NCBI RefSeq assembly: GCF_000001735.4
Contig: NC_003076.8
Coordinates: 1,240,001-1,304,000 of the forward strand
Direction: 5' to 3'
Source: Arabidopsis thaliana
Lineage: Eukaryota > Streptophyta > Magnoliopsida > Brassicales > Brassicaceae
Length of the DNA stretch: 64,000 nucleotides
The notes under the pieces were generated by a model, which made no database searches, was not told the DNA's origin, and saw nothing but the letters and a program-made list of their open reading frames with translations. Position 1 is the stretch's first letter. The number at the start of each line of letters is the position of its first letter. A program made the position numbers and the translations under genes. Below, piece after piece: positions 53,721 to 64,000 of the stretch.

Positions 53721-54194
53721 GAGTTAAGTGATATGGTCACTGGTCAGTTTTTTGTTTTCAAAATATATTTTTTTCTACACCCGTTGTAAATTAATTTTGT
53801 GACTTTTGTCATAGACCTATTAACTCCTTTACCAACTACTTTTTTTGCTTTTTGGGAAAATTTTGTTGCGTATAAAAATATATCAAAATATCACTGTGAC
53901 GTACCTTTCTGTATGATAATTTCGTATGAATATTGACTATATATCCTTTTGGATGAATTTCAAGGTTTATCCTATAAAAAGAAATGAATTAAGTTTTAAC
54001 TCTGTAGGATCGTTCATACTTTGATTTAAATATATAAATTTGGTACTGGCCTAGTACTACGAACGATCAACATCTTAAAATTGGTGTGCTATGCTTAGGA
54101 GCGGTTGGGACTGTTTAATTTTTGTTTTTTTTTGGGGTGTGTTTAGACTTTAGTGCAAGAACTACGTACACATCGGTGGCTTATGTTTAATTAG

Positions 54195-54330
54195 GAGTTC
54201 AAAGCTATTCTCCATGATATCGCTTATTTAAGTGAATCTTTTTCTTCTTCAATTTTGTCCCTAGATTGGACGATGTTGTTGCCGATTCCATGGCCAAAGT
54301 CGGCACTTGTTGCAGCAAACTCTTCTTCCT
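54195..54330 (+). pseudogene. Degraded RNase H-like coding fragment (probable LINE relic)
   Basis: Two adjacent short reading-frame pieces on the plus strand resemble the C-terminal RNase H-like domain of plant LINE-type reverse transcriptases and the RNase H-like gene family derived from it. The first (54195-54251) reads EFKAILHDIAYLSESFSSS. The second (54248-54330), in another frame, reads FVPRLDDVVADSMAKVG, matching the family's FVPRxxNxxADxLAK signature including the Asp of the active site. A stop codon (TAG 54192-54194) precedes the first piece and a frame change separates the two, so no protein is made. No target-site duplication or poly(A) tail was identified. Confidence 0.5.
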
Positions 54331-56825
54331 TCAATTGAGTGTAGTTCACCTTTCTTATAATCCAAGTTTAGTCTGTTCAAAAAAGAAGGTGAAAGGAATA
54401 CAGCAATATTTATGGTAAATTGCCAAATGCGTTTGGAAAACAATAAACACATCAATGAAACCAAATATATCGCATAATTAATCCTTTCACCAACCAAACC
54501 CAATAATTAATAAGTTTTGATGACTCGATACCTCTCATGACAACGTTGCTTCGAGTTTGAAATTCGATACTCTAGATAGTTTTAGAGAGATCGTAACATC
54601 GAAACCTCCATGCTTAAATGTCTCTTTGTGGTTGATGGATAAAAGCAACTAAGCAAGTAGGTAGTAGGAGTGGAGCATCCATCTGTCAGTTAGTCCCATA
54701 CGACATGTATCTTCATCATCATTCACATCTCCAATGTTTTGATTAATTATTAACATTATCTTATTTTTGGGTCGATTTTTTTTATATATTTTTTTCTCCA
54801 TATTTTCAACATTTACGTAGTTAAGTTGTTTTCAACTTTCATACTCTATACTATACATTATACACTATACCCTACTCCATATCCAATCTATTAAAAATTA
54901 GGTATATCCACCAATTTATTTCGATTGGTTGTGATGATATAGTAACAAATGAGTAATGTCTCATGACCCTTTTCTAGTTTATTTTTTTTCTTCAATTCCA
55001 GCCTGTCACATATTTACTATGGTGTGTAACTCGTCCTTGTATTGCATCATAAGTCATAACATTGTGATGTATATTTGTGACAAAAAAGATTATGAAACCA
55101 TTGTACTAAAATTTGACAAACTAATCAATGCTAGGCTAGTGGTTCAAGTATTTATTATGAAACTAGGGTTTGAAATTTTTCATTGCGATTATTATTTTTA
55201 TTTTTTTAGATTTGCGATTTCAACTATGGTTGGCCATTGTGAACATTTTAAATGGCAAACGATATCCTTTAAAAAAAAAAAAAACTTTTCAAGATTAATC
55301 TGAATTTAGTCCGGAAAACCTTAGTTACCCAAAAACAAAATAAATTTGATCCATATAAAAAAAAGTGATTCATTTCCCTTTAATGTATCTATTTATATTC
55401 CTTTCCACACTATTTGCAGTGAAAATTAAATTCAGTTATAAAGCAGTGGTCAGTTACAACTGCAAGGGATAATAGTTTTGATTGGTTGTGAATTGTGATG
55501 ATTCAAACTTTTGTTTCACCTCACAGTTTTGTCTTCAAATTCAGTCTGTGACGAAGTTATTTATTCATCTGTTCATTTACTACACTATGACAAAATTTTG
55601 TGAAAGTCTAGTGAATTAAGTCTTTTTTTTAACTCCACAGTATAATTATTTTCTAGTATTAATAACATATATAAACAAAAACATTTAAAAGAAATTATAA
55701 ATTCTGTTGTGGTTCTCAGACTCCAAATTGACCAAAACTTCAATCGAATCACTATCCCAAATTGTGTGTGTCTCTCTCTCTCTCGCTGACACTTGTATGA
55801 GTAATGTGATCGAAGAAGTAGAGAAAGACATATCAAAAGAAAAACAAACACTTGACTCGGGTTCCTTCAACTTCGATAATTAATGAAAATCAAGCTAAGC
55901 CAATGGTAACCAAAATTTTAAAATTTGATCTGATCTTAAGCAGCTGCCAATCCAATTGAACCGTTTTACACCAATCAGAATCAGTCCAGTTTTAAACTCA
56001 AACATTACTTGTTTTTTTTTTTTTTTTTTTTATCGTCATGGACTCAGCAAAATCAAAGGCGGATAAAAGCGACATAATAATGTTGTGTGTGTTGTGTAAT
56101 AAATTTCACATATACTACTATATAAAAATAAATGGATTGACTTTTCGACACGATTAAACACGAAGGACATGAGAGTCAACAGCAGACGTACAAGAATATA
56201 CGATCGACGGCTCAAAATTGATAGTAAGAATTTAGATAAAAAGGGGTCCAAAGCCAACTAGAAAATTAAAGAGAGCAAGTATACAACGTATTGAAACAAC
56301 ACTCTTGGCATCTTTTAATTTATGTGATGTTGTCCCCAACTTGACACAATCTCTTACTCTTCATAATTCATATATTTAATACTTCAATCAATTAACACTC
56401 CTCACGTCCAAGTTTTTTCTTTTTTTGAGTTTCTTGGAACTGATGATAATAATAGCTGTTGTCGTCTCAATAATCCTATTATCAGTTTTCGTTACAACAA
56501 ATTCGTTAAGAAATTTGTACATAACTTTCAATCTTTAGTCATTTCATCAACCAACAAAAATAAAATAACAAATCTAACGTTCTCAATGAAGCCAGCAACC
56601 TGCAGCAGACTCTAGTCTATACATGATCGCATTGCCTATACAAGAAGTTAGTTCCCGAAGCGCACCCACTTTCCAAAACGCTCTTGGTTTGGCGGTTTTG
56701 TACCGCCTTTTTATGGGGTTTTATTGATGATTCTGTTCCTCATTGGTGTTTGCTATGCCTTACTCTGTCAAAAAAAATACACACAGGTTCTTCATTTTTG
56801 GTCAATCTGGTGAAAACTTGGTCTC

Positions 56826-59800
56826 TCATTCAGCTGTGAAATAGCTGTCGTAGACGCATAGATTATCAAACGCTTCAAAGTTTGTTTTCAACCCGAGAAA
56901 TTGGTTCCCGATTCGAGCACAACCCGCATCAGGCCATCTACACGTTCCTTCTCTTGTACGCAACGGACACACTGCTTCACACACATTTTGTTCAGTAACC
57001 GATGAGATAGATTCTGAGACATCTGTGGTGTTGTCCTCAGATTGTTTTTGGGGAATTGAGTGTGAACATTTCTGAGGCCCGTCTTCTACTTCAACTGTGC
57101 AATCTCCGTTTCTTGTGAATTTAACTTTGCAGCCGAGTGACTGCACAGCTCGTGATATGACTGCACGCTCTTTTGTAGCCCTCTTTGCTGATTCTCTAGC
57201 TGCACGGCTTATATCTCTCTCGTTCAGTAACTCTTCGTTCAATGACTCCATTGCAGAAGATAACTCATCTACCTTTCTCTCTGCTTCTTCTTTTTCCTGT
57301 TCAAATTTTTTCGACCCGACACAAGAAACAATCAGAGGCCAAGCATGTTAATTGACTAGAATGTCCAGTCAAATATAAACTTTTAAGAAAAAAATATTTT
57401 GCAAGGATAGGTCACCTTCTTCATTTCTGAATACTTAACAGTCATGGCTCTACATTGGTCTTCGGTTTCTGTGACGTTCGGCTCCACAGGGCAGGCCCAC
57501 CGGAGATGGAACTGGGGCCAGAGAGTTGGGGCTAGAGCTGCTGCAGGAGGTAATAATGGGCCATCATATCTTGAAGGATCATAAAATGGGTTACAGTGGA
57601 CATGAGAAGTTCCACTGGAGGAACGCAAATCAGCCAAGTAGGCCCAAATGCATCCACAGGTTTCAGAAATCCCACATTGCTGCCTCTCTTTTTCACTGCA
57701 ATTTATCAAGAAAGTGTTAATATATATACTAAAGTGACTCATGGTCACTTCCTGCACGACCTAGGAACTTTCAATTATACAGAGTTGCTCCAACTCACCC
57801 AGAAACAATTATCTTACATATGATGAATTTCTGACTATACAAACTAAACTACAGAAAAGAAAAGTTTTAACTGAGAGGTTACCTATTGCACAAAAAGTTC
57901 CCAAAACGACACGAAAGCAAGCAGTCTATGAAATCTACCAGAAAAGTCTGAAACAAAATATTGATGGTTAGAGATTACTTTTAAAACAAAATTTCACCAT
58001 GACAGCTCTTAACAGTATATACATACCGGAGAAAACTCGAAAGCAGAAGGATACATCCGCATTAGCTGTGAAATGCAATCAAGCCACTGCAAACACCATA
58101 AACGTGAACATGATATAATCTTAGGCTCCACTCAGCTATCGTAAGTAGATTTTCCAAATCAAAAGGAATAACATAATTGCAGGTAATAGCTGGTCACCTG
58201 CAAAAATATAGGAGAATAGTTGTTCAGCCCATATGAAGAGCTAGAGGATTGAGCAGCTGCTGATCCTGGAGATTGCCGCACTGGAGATGAAGGAAAACTT
58301 CGAGCAGAAGAAGACTGAATTGGTAATTCAAAATTACCAGATTCAGACACGTTTGGCATTCCCACCCGATCCGAAAATGGGTGACCAAATGATAACCAAT
58401 CCTTTTCGACAAGAGCCTGATGTGAAGTCAGAACAGTAGGAAAGACTACATAAGACAATGGTGCATCAAACAAAAATCTTATAAGGGCTGCTTATGCAGT
58501 TGAATCAGCTGGCAAGAACACCACCCACAATATCAAGTTACAATCCTAAACTTGAAGTTGATAAGGAATTAAGTAAATTCAGTCACAACAAGATCGAGAA
58601 GCCCCAAGAAACCCAAACTATATATAGCACGAGGAATACCTGAAACCCAGAAAATGTTCTGTAGTAAGGATCAAGCAATAAGCATGCAAGAGAAACCAGC
58701 TGAGTTGTTCTGTCCCATCCATCACTGCACAGTGACATCACAAGTCAGGATATAACAAAAAATCTACTGAGAATAGTTAACTACCTGATGTAAATAAAAG
58801 TGCCTGCTTGAAACAAATGCATCTTTGTCTTATCACATATATAGCTAACCTGCAGTGCACAAGAACTGATGCTGACTCCATAGCAACACGTGCAGCAATC
58901 CATGCTACACCAGCTAAGATGCTCTGAATGTGACTCAACCAACCACTATCTCCAAGCACGGATACTGAAGCAGACATACTACTGAGATTACCTCCACCCC
59001 ACGTCCAGCCACCATGCCTCTACAGATTTCACACAAAAAGAATTATCCACTTTAAGCAAGGGACGAAAAAAACTAAGTATGGTAAATCATGATGTAAGAT
59101 ATCTGTAAATTAATTTAGACGTTCTCCATGACATTGAAAAAGAAACTAAGGTTGCAAATATTAACTTGATAGATAATGTAAAATCATATCCACATGCTTA
59201 AGCTTAATTCAATTGAAGGATATCTGATTTAGTTACTGAAACCATTTAGATGTTGTGTGCTAGAAAACTTGGAAAGTGTCGTTGATATGTTAAGAAACTT
59301 TAACTGCTTTTGAAATTCTCTGCCAACTACAATTACTGAATTCCCTGGAATTCAATACTTACCAAGAATGATGACGTCCCATCGGATGATGTTGTACCAT
59401 GCATATCTAAATAATCCCTAAGGCGGGAAAAGCTCTCTCTCATTGCATGTATGTTGTCTATCCCCAAAAAAACAATCTGAAGAAAAAACATTGTCAGTCA
59501 AAACAAGCAGTTCCAGAAGACAAAATATTGAGCTCCAAACCACTTTAGGCCATGTACAGACTTCAGATTGCAAATAATTTGAAGATGATTCTGAGCCTCC
59601 TCCCTTTGCTCCATTTGCTAATGCATTTTTCCTAGGTCTTGCATCTACGATATAAAGCTTCCTATGACATAAAAACAAAGGAGAGTACGTGAATATTTTT
59701 AATAACCAGGTATCAACATTCAACCACATTGCAGATATGAAACAGCAGAGTATTTTTTTATTCTAACCAAACAGACTTTTCTTAACATTTCAGAAAATAA

Positions 59801-62299
59801 TCCCACGAGCAATGGGGTCAACAAGAGTGGTTATTTCAAAGTATATACATGTAATTTATGATTTTTAACACAAAAGCATGCGAGAAATGAAAACACAAAG
59901 AGGAGTCATGGTACTATGAGATGACAAAAAGAGCATCAGTAAATCAAATGTAAATTTTAACCAAACGACGGAAAATCAGAAGCTCACCTTCGTGCTCCCT
60001 TATGACCAGCTAATTGAGTGCAGAATGAAGCAACAAGTTTCTCATCAGAGTTACTGTAGAAAATGGGTGAAATATATCAAAACTTCAGAATCCATCATTT
60101 TAAGCACTTTGAGAATCCAAATAAGCAACTAAATTATCATGCACAAGTCTGGTCATAAAATTAAAACTTCTATATACCTCCTCATGTTCATCATCAGACC
60201 AACTAAAGGTTGTGATGAGCGAGCAATCACAGCTCCACTTCCTGCAATTGAGATAAAAAAAAGGAACATGTAAATGTGGAACTATGCCAACAAAGTTCAA
60301 ACAGAAGTACCACAACCACTGCATATCTACCTGGATGACACCACGAGATCACAGGTAAGCGACATCTTGCCCGGAAAGTAGAAGTCTGGAGCAGCTCTTC
60401 ATCACTGACAACAAACATTTGTAATGTTATTGTATGTCTATACTTCTCAAAAAGTTGAAACCAAAAAAGAAACAGTGGTTGCCAAGTAGCTAAAGAGAAT
60501 CTTTGTGTGCAGTTTTCAATTCTCAATCTTTGATAGATACCATATTATGTTTTCATTCCTGTAAAAGGAATCAACGTCCTACCTAATGGATTTTGGAACC
60601 ATCAAAGCAAACGGATAACTCTGGCACAAGTCATAATTTGAGTTTAAGTTAGTTATACGCCAAAGATCATTGGATAGAGTGAATGAACCGTCTTCAATCA
60701 TATTCATTGACGCTCGTTGTGAACTTTTTCCGAGAAGGCGAAAATATTCATTAAGCAATCTTTCCTTTGGGTTTGTGTTACCGAATTGGGAAGGTCCGCA
60801 TGTAAAAGCATAAAGATCCCATACTCTCTCTGGTTTGTTACACCTCAATAGCGTATCAACTACAGTATGTCTCTGCAAAAGTATGCCAACAGAATCATAT
60901 AGGTTTCAAGGAGAAATGTAGAAATTAGCATAAGATGAAAAAAAATCAAAAGTTTCACCTGCTTGGTACCAGGTCGAAAACCATAGACAACTATTCTCAT
61001 ATCTTTTCCTGCAAAATGCACATGATTCATATGAAATGGTTTAAAACTAACATACAGAGGAACTATATAAAGCGGTAAAGAAAATCCCTTCAATCAACAT
61101 GGGTGATGTCTACTGCCAAGATAATTACTTTCAGGTAAGAAACAAAGGTAGTAAAAGAGAAGGAACTAAATATCAAAGTGAATTTTGATATACACCGCAA
61201 GAAACTGAAAACCCAAATGAATCAAAATCGGTTTTAGCATAAGGTAATACGGAAACATACCAGTGACCTGTAAAAGTCGTGTCGGTGCATTCTCATTGTT
61301 GTGATATTTGTTTGATTGAACTTTCGGCGCCTACATACCAAAATTACATGCAGAAAACAGCATTAAAACCCACAGCCGAACTTCACCAAAACTAATCACA
61401 GTGTTAGATACAATGACTGACCAGTTTGTTAAACTTCTCGATAGCTACAAATGGAATTGTACCAAGTGGAACAAGCTTTCTGGTTCCTTCACTCTTCACA
61501 AAGAAAAACAAGGAATGCAGAAAATCAACAGCATTATTTACATGTGATGCACCACGAAAAGATTACAATGGGTTTACACAAAGAAGAAACAGAGGAAAGA
61601 CAAGTCATACCAAAAACAGAATACGGAAATTTGATAACAAGAGGGTCCCTGCCTCATCGGTGTTAATGAGAATAACTCCACAAGCCTGAAATCAAAGCCA
61701 TAAAGAACAAACACAACTTCAATTAAAGACCAAAACACAAGCAGCCCTCCACAATACAATTATGATGGACAAGTTCCAACAAACAGAAATTGATTTCTTG
61801 CTAAATTCCAAGAAACCTGAGTGATGCATTCCAATAAACTCTCAAATACAAAGCACAAAGCTTAGAAAACAGTGAGAATTAGAAGAAATTTTGAATTCGA
61901 AACATCCAATTTTGACCAAATCTAATGACATACCTCGAAGATGATCCTCTCAGATTCCAGCAAGCAATCCAAATTCGAATACGAGCCTGACCATGAAGCT
62001 GACTGAACCAAACCAATCAAAAGAGAACAAGTAAACATTAGGCCTCAATCGATTTTCCCCAAATTGAGCTTCTCAATAAAGAGATGGACAACAACGACAA
62101 CAACAACAACACAAAACGATATACTCGTGTTGCTTGCTTAATTAGGTTAAGGAAAACGCGAGAGAGAAGCAAGAATTGATAGAAAAGTTACATCGAGTTT
62201 AGTCCATTCAAGCACGTCCCAGCTTCCGGTACCTTCCATCTTCTCCGACGAACATCGCAGCGATCGTGATCGCCCGGAGAGAGGTCTCAGCGCCGTCAT
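56826..62299 (-). CDS. MTM2: Myotubularin-like phosphoinositide 3-phosphatase MTM2
   Basis: Nineteen exons on the minus strand (62299-62192, 62002-61934, 61685-61611, 61493-61422, 61330-61261, 61008-60959, 60872-60583, 60404-60331, 60241-60178, 60053-59988, 59661-59544, 59476-59363, 59019-58850, 58724-58640, 58416-58198, 58086-58027, 57947-57883, 57695-57416, 57296-56826) join to 839 residues. The N-terminal part (about 45-150) fits a PH-GRAM domain. The phosphatase core includes [35 protein letters not shown] and the catalytic CX5R loop C446-SDGWD-R452 in [14 protein letters not shown]. The C-terminus has a charged coiled coil ([20 protein letters not shown]). Myotubularins dephosphorylate PI3P and PI(3,5)P2. 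I recognise it as At5g04540. A second in-frame Met at residue 21 is an alternative start. The leader is a GA/CT microsatellite. Confidence 0.93.
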
Positions 62300-63756
62300 G
62301 TAAAAAAGGAGAGAGAGAGAGGGGAGAGAGAGAGGTGGGAGAGACGGTGATTCGGCTTGGGGTTCACCGGCCGCTCAACGGTGGCAAAGGACGGATTTAG
62401 CACGCTGCCTTTTTGCCACAAAGACAATGAGACATCCAAATACGACGCTGTTTCCGTACGGCCAAAGTTTACGTTTCTCACCTTCTTTTTTTTTTCCTCT
62501 AAAATAATATTATTTCTCACCTATATAATAAGATTAGGAAAAGGAAATTTGTCTCTTTTTCATAAAATAAAAAGGAAATTTGTTGATTAAGAGTTTCTTA
62601 AAAAGGAAATATATTATTTCTCACCTTTATTGTTTTTTAATTCAACCTTAATATATAATGATGAGAGTTTGTTGATATAGTCCATTTATTAATGAAAGAG
62701 TTTAATGTAACTTTTGGTAATTAAATAGAGATTTCTTATTTTAACTCAATTAACAAAATATTTACAATATTTTTGATCTAAAACTATGAAATATCAACAG
62801 AAAATTAATTACATTTAATATATTTTAAAATATCCTAAAATGGATATTAGTAAATATTAACTAGTGTAATTGTATGATGACCCATTCTATAAAATATTAC
62901 TAGTTGTATATTATCATCATATAATAATACTATCATCATACCAATATTTGTTTCTTAATGGTAGATATTTCCTTTTAAAATTTTTTATCATCATACTAAT
63001 ATTTGTTTTTAAATGCTAGATATTTCTCTAAAAAATACTAGTATAAAGTTCTTTAATGCTATAACGATTCAGCATGTGCTTGGGACAAATAAAACGATTC
63101 AGCATGCTGAATTCTGTGACATGGGACTTGGAGTTGGAATCAAGAATACAAAACACTAATCTTCTTCTCTTGGCCAGCTAGATCAAGTGCGATTCATTCA
63201 TAAAACTTATATCATAAAATTTAAACATGTAGACTGAAGAAACAATAATCAACTAAGAAATCTATTGACTTTAATTTCAAACTTTGACAAACCCACATAC
63301 GAATACAGTTGACCAAAAGGGAGGAGAAGACCAAGGACGAGTAATAATAATACAGGACAAAACTTGGACAAATCGGAATTTAAGGAATCTTCTGTATCAC
63401 CAACGAGTATTACAGAATCTAAAACAACCTTGGCACATACGTATATATGCAGTATGTAACTCACCACAATAAAAATCATAGAACAATATACAACGCATCA
63501 TCATCCTACTACAAGTCAGAATTTTGCAATCCACGAAGCAGAATAGTAAACGGGGAAGAAGATAAAGAGGTGCTCAGATCATAATACCTCTCATGTAATT
63601 AATCGAGCACCTTTCCGTACTCTGGTTTGGTCCAAGCTGCATAGGATACAGGGCGCGCCCACGGTATGGTTTACCCAGTGGGTGAGATCCAGTGCCGGTT
63701 TAGGTCAACGAGGTAGTAAAAATCCAGACTTGTGTGTGTCGTCTTGGAGAGCTTCA
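62300..63756. promoter_or_regulatory. Region between MTM2 start and DUF668 gene 3' end
   Basis: It begins with a GAGA-rich tract (62308-62344) that would be the CT-rich leader of MTM2. It then holds AT-rich DNA with a roughly 41-bp near-duplicate pair (62932-62972 and 62987-63027). A 14-bp direct repeat AACGATTCAGCATG follows (63063-63076 and 63093-63106); its second copy extends into a perfect palindrome (63098-63111). The right ~500 bp are probably the DUF668 gene's 3' UTR. Confidence 0.5.
62932..63027. repeat. 41-bp imperfect tandem repeat
   Basis: Copies at 62932-62972 and 62987-63027 (both starting ATCATCATAC, sharing AATATTTGTTT and TAGATATTTC) differ at about five positions; period 55 bp. 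Confidence 0.8.
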
Positions 63757-64000
63757 CTAGTTATCTGTGTCCAAGCATTTCTCAAGGGTTTTACTACTGG
63801 TACACTCCTGAAGAGCCTTGGCATTGAGTTCTCTGCCAAATCTCCAGACATAATTGAGGCCTACGAGAAGCTCGGTAATGATGGCTTCTGTCTTCTGCTG
63901 GTTTGCAAAGAAAAGGGTTTGTGCAAGAACTATGTGCGTCCTTGAAACCAAGCTTTGGTGCTCGTAACTCCGCTCAGATTGCCATTTTATCATGTTGTGA
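63757..64000 (-). CDS. DUF668 family protein, C-terminal exon (partial)
   Basis: The minus-strand frame is open from the window's right edge to the stop at 63757-63759. It encodes about 80 C-terminal residues: HNMIKWQSERSYEHQSL, then VSRTHIVLAQTLFFANQQKT, EAIITELLVGLNYVWRFGRE and a hydrophilic tail. The MIKWQSERS...VLAQTLFFADQ-type block is the conserved end of plant DUF668/DUF3475 proteins. I recall the locus as At5g04550. Members of the wider family include the PSI proteins, which affect growth near the plasma membrane, but this member's role is not known to me. The start and most of the protein are outside the window. Confidence 0.88.
   Translation of the reverse strand, partial: HNMIKWQSERSYEHQSLVSRTHIVLAQTLFFANQQKTEAIITELLVGLNYVWRFGRELNAKALQECTSSKTLEKCLDTDN

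Larger units (their letters stand above)
53617..56825. other. 3.2-kb region upstream of KCS19
   Basis: Besides the KCS19 promoter and an RNase H-like coding relic (54195-54330), I see no gene. It contains a 20-nt T tract at 56012-56031 and a CT repeat near 55771-55787. The right end is the 3' flank of the myotubularin gene. Confidence 0.5.

Noticed and set aside
63682..63945. 87-codon plus-strand ORF at the right edge
   Set aside because: Overlaps the minus-strand frame with clear DUF668 C-terminal motifs; it is the antisense shadow.

Overview
The window is nuclear DNA of a flowering plant. It has AT-rich intergenic DNA, short GT-AG introns in most genes and plant-only families (NAC, SIAMESE, KCS, phytol kinase). 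Gene content, order and protein lengths match what I remember of the top arm of Arabidopsis thaliana chromosome 5, loci At5g04390 to At5g04550. That assignment is recognition from memory, not a database search. Exon coordinates were read by eye from splice signals and reading-frame continuity. UTR ends are not defined.

Layout, left to right: 3' end of a C2H2 zinc-finger gene with an EAR motif (+); two tandem NAC genes, ANAC077 and membrane-tethered ANAC078 (+); a kelch/coiled-coil gene (-); the three-KH RNA-binding gene BTR1 (-); a plastid-type DUF1997 gene (+); a large RING-HC gene (+); a 3.2-kb gene-free gap; the CDK-inhibitor gene SIAMESE (-) with about 4.6 kb of upstream DNA; a 14-exon glycosyltransferase gene (-); phytol kinase VTE5 (+); the GT64 sphingolipid glycosyltransferase GINT1 (+); kinase PDK1 (+); a DUF455 ferritin-like gene (-); single-exon KCS19 (-); a 3.2-kb gap; a 19-exon myotubularin gene (-); and the last exon of a DUF668 gene (-), cut by the window end.

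The genes are ordinary, mostly unrelated plant genes with no operon-like logic. Loose themes are lipid and phosphoinositide metabolism (VTE5, GINT1, PDK1, KCS19, MTM2) and transcription or cell-cycle control (C2H2, two NACs, SIM). From memory, several genes have paralogues in the same order on chromosome 3, which fits a retained whole-genome-duplication block.

I found no convincing new multi-gene system. The items most worth a second look are: ANAC077, whose first two intron junctions cannot be both GT-AG and in frame at the family positions; a clustered octamer in VTE5 intron 1 that could be a small transposon relic; a frameshifted RNase H-like coding relic in the gap upstream of KCS19; a tiny uORF 12 bp before the PDK1 start; and clustered CATGCA motifs upstream of SIM.
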